Shown here: piece after piece, positions 54,332 to 63,439 of the stretch
Layout of the letters: every line of letters begins with the position of its first letter
Position numbering within the stretch: position 1 is the first letter of the stretch
Assembly: GCF_024808255.1 (NCBI RefSeq)
Contig: NZ_JANTYS010000019.1
Location: forward strand, 62,001 to 126,000
Source: Mucilaginibacter dorajii
Lineage (GTDB): Bacteria; Bacteroidota; Bacteroidia; Sphingobacteriales; Sphingobacteriaceae
Reading direction: 5' to 3'
DNA: 64,000 bases
Position numbers and translations under genes: made by a program
Notes under the pieces: generated by a model
What the model saw: only the letters and a program-made list of their open reading frames with translations
Database searches by the model: none
What the model was told of the DNA's origin: nothing

Positions 54332-55147
54332 ATGCAATTAAAAGGAAAAACGGTATTAGTCACAGGTGCCTCATCGGGCATCGGGCTGCTTGTGGCCAGC
54401 AAACTCCACGAAAATGGCTACCAGGTAATCGGCACAAGCCGGGATCCGGAAAAACACCAGGCAAAATTATCATTTAAGCTACTGCCATTGGATCTGAATG
54501 ATGACCATTCCATAGCATCTTTTGGCAAGCAACTGTTCAGCCAGATCAAAACTTTAGATGTGCTGATCAACAATGCAGGCTTCTTAGTAAACGGACTTGC
54601 CGAGGAAACCCCTATTGCGTTAGGCAAGCAGCAGTTTGAGACCAACTTTTGGGGAACGATCAAATTAACCAACGAGTTGCTGCCCTACTTCAGGAAGCAA
54701 AAGCACGGAAAAATAATTACGCTTGGTTCCCTGCTGGGTTTAGTGAGTCTTCCAAATACTGCCTACTATTCGGCTTCCAAACATGCCCTCGAAGGCTATT
54801 TTAAGGCACTTCGGTTTGAATTGAACCAGTTTAACATCAAGGTGGTTATGGTTGAGCCGATGAGTTTTAAAACCAGTATCGGCGAAAGCGGAACTGTTGC
54901 AACAGGAAATAATATCTCAGACTATGATCAGTTCCGCCAAAAGGTCCTCGCGTATACCAAAGAGACATTTGATAAGGCACCCGAACCCACGCCGGTTATC
55001 GATACTTTATTGCGGGCAGTGAAGGAAAAAAATCCAACGTTTGGTTACCCTGTAGGAAAAGGGTCATCAATCGTACTCCTGCTTCAACATTTTGCCTATA
55101 AGTTTTTCGAGAAATCCATTCTGAAAACGATTAATGCTTCCAAATAG
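54332..55147 (+). CDS. Short-chain dehydrogenase/reductase 1
   Basis: A 271-residue classical SDR. It has the NAD(P)-binding TGASSGIG, the NNAG strand (INNAGFL), the catalytic Ser region (TLGSLLG) and Tyr-x-x-x-Lys in YYSASK. The C-terminal extension (about 250-271) is longer than in a minimal SDR. It starts with MQLKGKTVL, a stretch shared at DNA level with the next gene. Likely part of a TetR-regulated oxidoreductase operon. Substrate unknown. Confidence 0.92.
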   Translation: MQLKGKTVLVTGASSGIGLLVASKLHENGYQVIGTSRDPEKHQAKLSFKLLPLDLNDDHSIASFGKQLFSQIKTLDVLINNAGFLVNGLAEETPIALGKQQFETNFWGTIKLTNELLPYFRKQKHGKIITLGSLLGLVSLPNTAYYSASKHALEGYFKALRFELNQFNIKVVMVEPMSFKTSIGESGTVATGNNISDYDQFRQKVLAYTKETFDKAPEPTPVIDTLLRAVKEKNPTFGYPVGKGSSIVLLLQHFAYKFFEKSILKTINASK

Positions 55148-55173
55148 AAATAACAAAAGAATTATATATAATC

Positions 55174-55941
55174 ATGCAATTAAAAGGAAAAACGGTATTG
55201 ATCACAGGTGGTGCATCAGGTATCGGGCTGGAAGCAGCAAAACAATTTTTAGCCAATGGCGCCAGCGTGATCATCACCGGCAGAAACCAGGAAAAATTAG
55301 ATGAAGCAAAGAAGCTGTATCCGGCAATTACGACCATTAAAAGTGATGTATCAGATGCCGGTGATGCGCAAAAACTTTTCAACCATGTACAGCAACTGGG
55401 CGGTATAGATATTTTATATAATAACGCAGGGGTGTTAACTGACCCAATCAACCTTGGAACAGCAAACGATCAGCATTTTGAGGACGCGGCGTACGAAATG
55501 AACGTCAATTACCTGGGGGTGATCCGCCTTAACAACCTTTTCATTGATATGCTGAAATCAAGAAAAGAAAGCGCGATCATCAACACAACTTCCATACTCA
55601 GTTATGTTCCGTCATTACTGGAAGCCACTTACTCAGCTTCTAAAGTAGCATTGCGGTTTTATACAGAAGCATTGAGAAAGCACCTGCAAATTTTAAACAG
55701 TAATCTGAAGGTATTTGAACTTTTGCCCCCTGTGGTGGCTACAGAAATGACGACTGATAGAGACGGCAAAAAAATGACTACAGAAGGTTTGGTAAAAGCG
55801 CTTATCGCAGGTCTCAAGAAGGATCAGTTTACCATTCGTGTAGGAGATACAAAAGCATTGTACATCGTCAACCGGCTTTTTCCAAAAGTGGCTTTTAATC
55901 TGGTTAATCCGAAGAAAAGTTACAAAGCAATAGCCTCCTAA
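55174..55941 (+). CDS. Short-chain dehydrogenase/reductase 2
   Basis: A 255-residue SDR with TGGASGIG, NNAGVL and the YSASK active-site motif. Its first 29 bases, including three before the ATG, are identical to those of the preceding SDR gene, although the rest has diverged strongly. It lies 26 bases downstream of the first SDR and 21 upstream of the MDR gene. DltE-like in motif layout; substrate unknown. Confidence 0.92.
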   Translation: MQLKGKTVLITGGASGIGLEAAKQFLANGASVIITGRNQEKLDEAKKLYPAITTIKSDVSDAGDAQKLFNHVQQLGGIDILYNNAGVLTDPINLGTANDQHFEDAAYEMNVNYLGVIRLNNLFIDMLKSRKESAIINTTSILSYVPSLLEATYSASKVALRFYTEALRKHLQILNSNLKVFELLPPVVATEMTTDRDGKKMTTEGLVKALIAGLKKDQFTIRVGDTKALYIVNRLFPKVAFNLVNPKKSYKAIAS

Positions 55942-55962
55942 AACCATTATAACCATAGAAAA

Positions 55963-56964
55963 ATGAAAGCATTCATTATAAACAAGTATAAAAGCAAGGA
56001 TGGCGGGCGCATTGGGCAAATACCCGTTCCTGTACCACAACAGGATGAAGTATTGATAGAAGTACATGCCACTGCGATCAACCTGCTGGATTCCAAAATC
56101 AGGAACGGGGAGTTCAAACTCATTTTGCCTTATAAAACACCTTTTGTTTTGGGCCATGACGTGGCCGGTGTTGTAACCAAAGTTGGCCCCGGGGTGCGCC
56201 AATTTAAAGTTGGAGACGAGGTTTATTCAAGACCCGCAGACCACCGGATTGGAACGTTTGCGGAATTCATCACAATCAAGGAAGCTGATGTAGCGCTCAA
56301 ACCGAAAAAACTGAGCATGGAGGAGGCGGCATCCATTCCCCTGGTGGGCCTAACCGCCTGGCAAGCGCTGATTGAAAGAGGAAACTTAAAGAAAGGCCAA
56401 AAAGTTTTCATCCAGGCTGGCTCTGGTGGTGTAGGCACATTTGCCATCCAGCTGGCCAAACACCTGGGGGCTACTGTAGCCACAACTACCAGCTTAGCCA
56501 ACACGGAGTTGGTGAAAAGCCTCGGCGCAGATGTTGTTATCGACTACAAGAAATATGACTTTGAGAAAGTACTGCACGGTTACGACCTGGTTTTGAATAG
56601 CCAGGACGGGAAGACGCTTGAAAAGTCGCTACGCGTATTAAAACCCGGTGGAAAACTTATCTCGATCTCTGGCCCGCCTGATACTGATTTCGCGAATGAG
56701 ATCGGAGCCCCTTGGTTCGTGAAATTAATAGTGCGTTTATTGAGCTTCGGAGTGAGAAAAAAAGCAAAACGGCTTAACGTGGGCTTTTCATTTCTATTTA
56801 TGAAGGCCAATGGAACCCAGTTAAAGGAAATAACCGCTCTTATAAATGCCGGCACCATCATACCGGTTATAGACAAAGTTTTCCCATTCGAAGAGATCAA
56901 AGAAGCGATCACCTATGTTGAAAGCGGCCGCGCTAAAGGAAAAGTAGTGGTTAAAGTGAAGTAA
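55963..56964 (+). CDS. MDR-family NADP-dependent quinone oxidoreductase-like protein
   Basis: A 333-residue medium-chain reductase. The GroES-like domain contains VLGHDVAGVVTKVGPGVRQFKVGDEV. The nucleotide-binding site is GSGGVGTFAIQLAKHLGATV. Zinc ligands of classical alcohol dehydrogenases are absent, consistent with zeta-crystallin/quinone-reductase type enzymes. It closes the TetR-SDR-SDR-MDR cluster. Reduction of quinones or enones is the family activity; the specific substrate is not evident. Confidence 0.9.
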   Translation: MKAFIINKYKSKDGGRIGQIPVPVPQQDEVLIEVHATAINLLDSKIRNGEFKLILPYKTPFVLGHDVAGVVTKVGPGVRQFKVGDEVYSRPADHRIGTFAEFITIKEADVALKPKKLSMEEAASIPLVGLTAWQALIERGNLKKGQKVFIQAGSGGVGTFAIQLAKHLGATVATTTSLANTELVKSLGADVVIDYKKYDFEKVLHGYDLVLNSQDGKTLEKSLRVLKPGGKLISISGPPDTDFANEIGAPWFVKLIVRLLSFGVRKKAKRLNVGFSFLFMKANGTQLKEITALINAGTIIPVIDKVFPFEEIKEAITYVESGRAKGKVVVKVK

Positions 56965-57148
56965 ATGGTTCAGGCTGCTGCTCTAAGCTGGGAAAGGCGT
57001 GCTGCGAGTGCCCCGCATGTTAAGCAATAATTAAGCAACACTCAGAGGACTCAAGCTATCCGTGTGTTTTTGTTCAACGCCGGCTTACGTAGATAGTATC
57101 AAAAGCTACCCCTCAATGCCAATTTTCCGGCACCGAATACATCGTCCA

Positions 57149-57859
57149 TCAAAATTTCTTTTTGTTGATAATCTCCATAAATCCGTCCCTGAATTTCTCG
57201 CTAACGGGGATGCGTTTATCCCCTATGTAAATATGGTTCTCTTCAATTTTATTAAGCTGTTCGTAATTGATGATATAAGAGTTATGCACCCGGATAAAAG
57301 GAAGTGCCAGTTGTGCTTCTATATCTTTTAACCGGCGATAAATTAGCAGTTTTTCATCGCCTGTTACCAGGCTTACATAATCTTTTTCGCCTTCGAAATA
57401 CAAAATATCTTTCAATATTATCTTCCGTATTACTTTGCCCGATTTAACAAAAAAACATTCCTGGCCGTGGTCGGTGTGTGGTGTTTGTCCCTGTTCCGGC
57501 TTCAGAAAATATTTTTCTATTTTTTGTACAGCCGCCAAAAAGCGTTTTAATGTGATAGGCTTTAGCAGGTAATCAATGGTTTGAAAACCGTAGCTTTCAA
57601 AAGCATATTCAGAATATGCCGTGGTAAAAATAATTTTAGTATGGGCGGGCAACAGGGCAGCCAGTTCCATCCCGGTTAACCGGGGCATGTTGATATCCAG
57701 GAAAATAAAATCGACCCGGTTGGTTTTTAAAAAGGATAAAGCCTCTAACGCGTCATAACATTTGGCTTTTAAGGTCCAGGTCGTACTTTGCCTGATCAGT
57801 AATTCCAACAGGTCAACAGCATCCGGCTCATCGTCAATAATTATGCAGTTTAAATTCAT
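57149..57859 (-). CDS. LytTR-family response regulator 1
   Basis: A 236-residue regulator. The receiver domain (1-120) holds the acidic pair Asp9-Asp10 and the phosphorylated Asp55 in FIFLDINMPRLTG. The LytTR DNA-binding domain follows at about 140-232 (FVKSGKVIRKI...DILYFEGEKDYV). It overlaps the kinase gene by 4 bases (ATGA), indicating translational coupling. The pair is paralogous to the system at 62724-64000. Confidence 0.95.
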   Translation of the reverse strand: MNLNCIIIDDEPDAVDLLELLIRQSTTWTLKAKCYDALEALSFLKTNRVDFIFLDINMPRLTGMELAALLPAHTKIIFTTAYSEYAFESYGFQTIDYLLKPITLKRFLAAVQKIEKYFLKPEQGQTPHTDHGQECFFVKSGKVIRKIILKDILYFEGEKDYVSLVTGDEKLLIYRRLKDIEAQLALPFIRVHNSYIINYEQLNKIEENHIYIGDKRIPVSEKFRDGFMEIINKKKF

Positions 57860-58875
57860 AAAAGCGGGATTTTTAAAAAGGCGGTATACAATTCTTTATC
57901 CTGGTCAATTTTCAGTTCAAACCTCGAACCGTAGAGCATCTTGAGCCTTTGGGTTAAATTAGCTATTCCAAAGCCATCGGTTTGCCTGATTGTCGGCGAG
58001 GCAATTTTATGATTGGTGGTCTTAAAAAGCAGGTAGCCATCCTTCTGTACCAGTGAAATGGTTACCAGGTTTTGCTTCCGCGACTTATCAATGCCATGTT
58101 TAAAAATGTTTTCAATGAAGGTCATGAGCAGCATTGGGGGAAGGCGGAGTTCCGGGTCGTATTCTTTTTCAAAGTCAATTGACGCGCCATGCCTGATCCG
58201 GATTTTTTCGAGCGCCATATAGTTTTCAATAAATGCTACTTCGGTGGCTAATGGCACGGCATCCTTGGGGCTTTCATCAACAAAATATCGCATGATGTCG
58301 GAAAGGCGTTCTATTAAACCGGCCGACAAAGGATCAACTTTATATACTTTGTAATAAATATTATTCAGGGTATTGAACAGAAAATGCGGCTGCACCTGCG
58401 ATTTAAGTAGATTCAACTCGGCCTGGCTTTTTTGCAGCATAATTTCTTCGGTTTGCTGTTTTAACGTAAAATAGGCGATGGCGATACGGAAAACCAGGCT
58501 AAGCACATAAATCAATACCCCTCCAGGAACATAACCCAACAGCATCAATAGGTTTATAGAAGGGGTTTTTATTAATAGAAAATACTTGTAAAGCTCGATA
58601 GATGCATACCCACGCAAAACCCCGGCGAATACCAGGAAAACCACCACCAAAATAGCATACCAGGCAAACTTTTTCTTTTCATAAAACAAGGGGTACAGGA
58701 CCAGGATATTACCATATATTATGATGGCATAGGAAGTGGTGTTCACAACGGTGTATATCGCAGATTTGACGAAGTTATCCATCGGTAACCACGAGAAAAA
58801 GATCAACAGCGCTACGGCTACCCAGGTAAGAACCTGAAGCTGAATTATGCTTAGTTTATACTTCCATATTTGCAT
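57856..58875 (-). CDS. LytS-type sensor histidine kinase 1
   Basis: A 339-residue membrane kinase. Four hydrophobic segments lie between about 10 and 140. The His_kinase domain contains the phosphorylated His164 in QVQPHFLFNTLNNIY. The ATPase domain has FIENIFKHGID and DGFGIANLTQRL. Signals for this family are membrane-related or unknown. It is the first gene of a kinase-regulator operon that runs away from the DUF2911/TonB receptor genes. Confidence 0.94.
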   Translation of the reverse strand: MQIWKYKLSIIQLQVLTWVAVALLIFFSWLPMDNFVKSAIYTVVNTTSYAIIIYGNILVLYPLFYEKKKFAWYAILVVVFLVFAGVLRGYASIELYKYFLLIKTPSINLLMLLGYVPGGVLIYVLSLVFRIAIAYFTLKQQTEEIMLQKSQAELNLLKSQVQPHFLFNTLNNIYYKVYKVDPLSAGLIERLSDIMRYFVDESPKDAVPLATEVAFIENYMALEKIRIRHGASIDFEKEYDPELRLPPMLLMTFIENIFKHGIDKSRKQNLVTISLVQKDGYLLFKTTNHKIASPTIRQTDGFGIANLTQRLKMLYGSRFELKIDQDKELYTAFLKIPLL

Positions 58876-59179
58876 CAGAAATTACTTTTCTTAAATAACA
58901 GGCAGGCCCTGTACAATGTATAACTTATTATCAACTATTATCAATCCCGGTTTGTAAACCGTTCATCATCAAAAGTACGAAGCATTTCCCCTCATTGTCC
59001 ATTGTTTTAGATGGTTAGGTGATTATACTCTGCCAATCCCCCCAAAATCCCCACAAGTGCTCCAAAAGGCAGCTTGTCGAATAAACAGGCACCCCGGTTG
59101 GAAATAGGAGCAACAGTGTCGAAAAGATTATCAGAGGCAAAATGTAAAAGGCAGCTTTGATTAACAAAAAATCAAAGTC
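58876..59179 (+). other. Divergent intergenic region upstream of the DUF2911 gene
   Basis: These 304 bases separate the divergent kinase and DUF2911 genes. I see no gene, terminator or clear repeat. The promoters of both must be here, but no box stands out. Confidence 0.4.
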
Positions 59180-59701
59180 ATGAAAAAAATTAAAAATGTG
59201 TTCCTGCTTTTAGCCGCTGTGATCTTATCTGCATCAGCTTATTCACAAACCCAAACTCCAAAGCCAAGAGTAAGTCTGCCCGATTCTGTAACCGGCAGGT
59301 TTGGTGATGCTACAATCGCTATTCATTATAGCCGCCCATCTGTAAAAGGAAGAATAATCTGGGGTGGGTTGGTACCCTATGATAAGGTTTGGCGTGCCGG
59401 TGCCAACGAGGCTACAACATTTGAAACAGACAAAGACCTTAAAATTGGCGATGAATTATTACCCGCAGGCAAATATGGATTTTTCCTGATGCCCAAAGAA
59501 AACACGCAGTGGGTTGCTGTTTTTAATAAAGTACCCAAACAATGGGGCGCCTTTAAGTATGACGAAACCCAGGATCAGCTTCGTGTAAATGTAACTACCG
59601 CGTCCTTAAATAACCCGCAGGAAGTTTTGATCTATAAAATTACGCCCAAAGGGTTTTCATTAGACTGGGATAAGCTTTCTGTTTTCATCCCCGTACAGTA
59701 A
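59180..59701 (+). CDS. Secreted DUF2911 protein
   Basis: A 173-residue protein with a signal peptide (ending SAYSQ). The mature part matches DUF2911: DATIAIHYSRPSVKGRIIWGGLVPYDKVWRAGANEAT and LPAGKYGFFLMP. The family is widespread in Bacteroidota but uncharacterised. The next gene, a TonB-linked barrel, would be only about 20 bases downstream were it not for a 206-bp MITE inserted between them, so the two probably formed an operon. Confidence 0.9.
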   Translation: MKKIKNVFLLLAAVILSASAYSQTQTPKPRVSLPDSVTGRFGDATIAIHYSRPSVKGRIIWGGLVPYDKVWRAGANEATTFETDKDLKIGDELLPAGKYGFFLMPKENTQWVAVFNKVPKQWGAFKYDETQDQLRVNVTTASLNNPQEVLIYKITPKGFSLDWDKLSVFIPVQ

Positions 59702-59705
59702 AATC

Positions 59706-59929
59706 ATAACTCGCCAGGGAAATCGCTTTTAAAAAGGAGACACCTACGGAGTCAAAAAGACAGATGATTTTAAACCTATAAACACGATACTCCTAACGGA
59801 GTTTTAAACTGCATTATACAGACTCCAGCGGAGTCGCGTGTTTATAGTCCAAATTAGTTCTTAAAACAAGGCTCCGTAGGTGCCTCCTTTTGTGTTTGAA
59901 ATTTAAAAGCGATTTCCCTAATAACTCAC
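59706..59929. mobile_element. 206-bp ISAs1-type MITE, copy 2
   Basis: The element spans 59715-59920 and begins CAGGGAAATCGCTTTTAAA. It is flanked by ATAACTCGC (59706-59714) and ATAACTCAC (59921-59929), a 9-bp duplication with one change. It differs from copy 1 (15186-15391) at four internal positions and at its last base (A instead of G). It separates the DUF2911 gene from the TonB-linked gene, whose start codon lies 15 bases beyond it. The nested hairpins could affect transcription or translation of that gene. Confidence 0.87.
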
Positions 59930-59935
59930 CCAACA

Positions 59936-62443
59936 ATGAAATTATTTCAAATAAAATTAACAGCAATTATCCCGGTGCTTTTGAGTCTTACTGTTAACCT
60001 GTATGCTCAAAATACCGGTAAAATAACCGGAAGTTTAAAGGACGCCAAAACGCGCGAAGTTATTTCTTTTGCTACTGTAGCTTTAACGGATGAACGTACC
60101 AAGGCGAATGTTAAGGGTGCTCAAACAGATATCAACGGCAATTTTGTTTTGGATAATTTGCCGGCGGGCACCTTTACGCTAAGGCTAAGTTTTGTGGGTT
60201 ATGATCCCGTTGTTAAAGAAGCCATTGTACTTGATCCGTCAACCGGGGGTTTAAATTTGGGCGAGGTGCCGATGATTGCTGCCAAAAGCAAAATGCTGAA
60301 CGAGGTGGCAGTTACTGCCCGGAAAGCTACGCTGCAAAACACTGAGGGGAAAAAAGTATTTTCAGTAAACCAAAGCCTGGTGAGCCAGGGCGGTACCGCG
60401 GCCGACCTGTTACAAAATGTACCCACCCTGCAAATTGATATCAATGGAAATGTGAGCCTGCGCGGGTCAACCGGGGTAAAGGTATTGATTGATGGCAAGC
60501 CCTCGCTTATTGCTGGCGGCGATGTTACTCAAATTCTCCAATCTATCCCGGCCAGCTCTATTGAAAATGTGGAAGTGATTGCCAACCCATCTGCTAAGTA
60601 CGATGCCGAAGGCCAGGGGATTATCAATATTGTGCTGAAAAAGAACAGTAAGGCCGGCTTTAATGGCGCGGTAACCCTGGCGGCCGGCACACGCGATAAT
60701 TATAATGGCAGTGCAAATTTAAGCTACCAAAACAGCAAGGTAAACCTGTACGGAAATTACAGCTTGCGCGATGGCGATACCTACAGTAATGGCTTTCAAT
60801 ACCTTACTTTTTTACAGCCAACCGATGCTGCCGTTTTTTCAAATGAGCTATTTCCTTCTACCACCACAAACAAGATCCAGAATTTAAAAGCCGGTATTGA
60901 TTATGCATTAGCACCCAAAAGTGTATTGAGCGTTTCCGGCAACCTCAACCTGCGCGATACCCACCGGGATGAGGTTTTATACATCGATAACCTCGACGCG
61001 AACCGCTTGCCGGTGCAATCAAGCCTTCAAAACAACACCACCAACAGCAACGGCAAAAGCTACGGGGTAGATGTTGATTATAGCCAGCATTTCAAAAAAC
61101 CAAAAGAAGAACTCACCTTCAATTTTTCCTATTCGCACAGCAATTCCAGGAATCTCCAGGTTTATCAAAACCATTTAACCACCCCGGGGTCCGGTTCGCC
61201 TGCGCCAGATGCTGATCCGCAGGAGAGCGACATCCGCAACAACGGCACCAGTTATAATATACAAGCCGACTATACATTACCAACAGGCAAAACCGGGCAG
61301 TTTGCTGCCGGTTACCGCAGCCAGATTAGCCTGGGCAATAACAATCAGTATGCTTATACCCTTGGCAATACCGGTGCAGTGCCCATTTATTCTTTTACAA
61401 ACCTTTTCGCGAGCAATAACCAGATCCATGCGGTATATGCGAGTTATAAAAACCAGGTTAACAACTTTACCTACGAGCTTGGTTTACGGGGAGAGGATGC
61501 GCATTTAAATGCTACTTTTACAGGGTATGAGCTTCCTAATTCAACCATTAACAATCCCACCTCTCAAAACATCTTGTTATACCACACGCCCATAAAAGTA
61601 CCCAGTAAAGGATTGTACCCCAGTGTTTTTTTAACGCAGAAGCTTCAAAACAACCAGCAGTTACAATTGAGCTATACCAATAGGGTAACAAGACCTACTG
61701 CTCGGGAGCTTAACCCATCAACTGATTTTTCGGACCCTACAAATTATGAAACAGGTAACCCGCACCTGGTACCCGAAAGTATCAACTCATTAGAGCTGGG
61801 CTATAATAAAGCCTGGCAAAACATCACATTCACGTCCGGCCTTTATTACAGCAGGCTCAATAATGTAATTAAGCATATTGAAAGCGATCCGGTTGATGGG
61901 CTGATCATCACCATGGCTCAAAATTTAAAACACTCAACCACTACAGGGCTCGAACTGATTGGCCATTTTAATTTGATCAAAGCCTGGGACTTCACCGCCA
62001 ATGCCAATATTTTTGAGCGGCAAAATGACGCGGCACCTCAATATGGCATCACGGCCAATAGCGGCCTCAGCTGGAATGCCAATATTACAAACAACATATC
62101 CCTTGCAAAAAGCCTGGCCATACAGGTTAGGGCAGATTACCGGGCAGCCGACCAGGTTATACAGGACAAAAACCGCCCCGCATTTGGATTAGACGCCGGC
62201 GCTAAATATGATTTCCCGGGTAATAAGGCATCCCTAAGCTTTAATAGCATTGATGTTTTCAATAGCCGTAAATGGGCCTTTTTAAGGAGCAGTAATACTT
62301 TGCTTTTGGATTTTGAAAGAAGAACGCTTGGTTCAAGAGCTACTTTAACCTTTACCTATCATTTTGGCAAAAGCGCGGGTGTACACAAACAACCTAAGAA
62401 AAAAGACGATAACGCAGACAAGCGAATTGATGATGCCTCTTAA
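59936..62443 (+). CDS. TonB-dependent outer-membrane beta-barrel protein
   Basis: An 835-residue outer-membrane protein with a signal peptide (ending LYAQ). A carboxypeptidase-regulatory-like domain spans about 28-105 (GKITGSLKDAKTREVISFATVAL). A plug-like segment (KVLIDGKPSL, VEVIANPSAKYDAEGQGIINIVLKK) comes next. The long beta-barrel matches the OMP_b-brl_3 type (RPTARELNPSTDFSDPTNYETGNPHLVPE). A charged tail follows the barrel. These receptors import unknown ligands, often iron complexes or peptides. It lies between two LytS/LytTR systems and right after a MITE. Confidence 0.92.
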   Translation: MKLFQIKLTAIIPVLLSLTVNLYAQNTGKITGSLKDAKTREVISFATVALTDERTKANVKGAQTDINGNFVLDNLPAGTFTLRLSFVGYDPVVKEAIVLDPSTGGLNLGEVPMIAAKSKMLNEVAVTARKATLQNTEGKKVFSVNQSLVSQGGTAADLLQNVPTLQIDINGNVSLRGSTGVKVLIDGKPSLIAGGDVTQILQSIPASSIENVEVIANPSAKYDAEGQGIINIVLKKNSKAGFNGAVTLAAGTRDNYNGSANLSYQNSKVNLYGNYSLRDGDTYSNGFQYLTFLQPTDAAVFSNELFPSTTTNKIQNLKAGIDYALAPKSVLSVSGNLNLRDTHRDEVLYIDNLDANRLPVQSSLQNNTTNSNGKSYGVDVDYSQHFKKPKEELTFNFSYSHSNSRNLQVYQNHLTTPGSGSPAPDADPQESDIRNNGTSYNIQADYTLPTGKTGQFAAGYRSQISLGNNNQYAYTLGNTGAVPIYSFTNLFASNNQIHAVYASYKNQVNNFTYELGLRGEDAHLNATFTGYELPNSTINNPTSQNILLYHTPIKVPSKGLYPSVFLTQKLQNNQQLQLSYTNRVTRPTARELNPSTDFSDPTNYETGNPHLVPESINSLELGYNKAWQNITFTSGLYYSRLNNVIKHIESDPVDGLIITMAQNLKHSTTTGLELIGHFNLIKAWDFTANANIFERQNDAAPQYGITANSGLSWNANITNNISLAKSLAIQVRADYRAADQVIQDKNRPAFGLDAGAKYDFPGNKASLSFNSIDVFNSRKWAFLRSSNTLLLDFERRTLGSRATLTFTYHFGKSAGVHKQPKKKDDNADKRIDDAS

Positions 62444-62537
62444 ATATCAAACATAACGATGGGTAAAACTCAACTACCTGCTCAATATGATAAAGTTTTT
62501 CCTTCAGTCGTTCTTTCGGTCAGTTAATAGTTAATAA

Positions 62538-62567
62538 AAACAGGCATTGAGAAGGTAATGCCTGTTT
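62538..62567 (+). terminator. Terminator of the TonB-linked barrel gene
   Basis: A perfect 11-bp stem AAACAGGCATT / AATGCCTGTTT with an 8-base loop lies 95 bases after the stop codon. The T-run is short. No other feature is seen between 62444 and 62723. Confidence 0.65.
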
Positions 62568-62723
62568 ATTACAATTGGTATAAGCGGTTCAGCTTCCGTC
62601 TGTAACCTTTTTAGGATGAGACAAGGCAACCAGGCATTTTTTTGAATTTTCATTTTTGAATTTTGAATTAAAGCAGCGGCAATACTTAAGACTGATGGTT
62701 TAAATGAAACCCTGGTAAATCAA

Positions 62724-63437
62724 TCACTTTTTATTCAACAGTTTTTTGTTTAGCACTTGTTCCATAACCATCTCGCGGTAGCCCCGGCTTATCGGAATAC
62801 GATTACCTCCTATCATCAATTCAGCCGGTTCAATACTATCGATCTTGTTAACCGCGGCCATAAAGGATTTATGTACCCGGATAAAGCCAGCACCAGGCAG
62901 CTTTTCTTCCAGGCTTTTAAGCGAAAGCATGGTGATGTATTTACCTTTAGTGGAATAAATAGTTACATAATTTTGCATACCCTCTATGTATAGGATATCC
63001 TCAAAGAATACTTTTTCATATTTGTTGCCACACCTGATAAAAAAATAATCTTCCGCCTGTTTGGCAGGATCGCCCGTCAGCAGCTTATGATAGTCCCTCG
63101 CTTTGGTAGCTGCTTTAAAGAACCGTTCAAAAGTGATGGGCTTAAGCAAATAGTCTAATACATTCAACTGAAAACCTTCCAATGCATAGGAGGGGTAAGC
63201 GGTGGTGATTACCACCATGGGCGGTTTTTGCAGAATTTTCAGAAACTCAATACCGTTCATTTTAGGCATCTGGATATCCAAAAATATCAAGTCTATCTTC
63301 TGCTGATCGATCAGGTGCAATAATTCCAGCGGGTTTTCGCCAATACCGCCCAGGTTCAAAAAATCAACTTCACGCACGTAATTCCCAAGCCCTTCTCTCG
63401 CTAATGGCTCATCGTCGATGATTACACAGTTGATCAT
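62724..63437 (-). CDS. LytTR-family response regulator 2
   Basis: A 237-residue regulator paralogous to that at 57149. The receiver domain has Asp8-Asp9 and phosphorylated Asp54 in IFLDIQMPKMNG. The LytTR domain spans about 140-232 (FIRCGNKYEKVFFEDILYIEGMQNYV and IRVHKSFMAAVNKI). It starts two bases after the kinase stop codon, so they form an operon. Confidence 0.95.
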   Translation of the reverse strand: MINCVIIDDEPLAREGLGNYVREVDFLNLGGIGENPLELLHLIDQQKIDLIFLDIQMPKMNGIEFLKILQKPPMVVITTAYPSYALEGFQLNVLDYLLKPITFERFFKAATKARDYHKLLTGDPAKQAEDYFFIRCGNKYEKVFFEDILYIEGMQNYVTIYSTKGKYITMLSLKSLEEKLPGAGFIRVHKSFMAAVNKIDSIEPAELMIGGNRIPISRGYREMVMEQVLNKKLLNKK

Positions 63438-63439
63438 AT

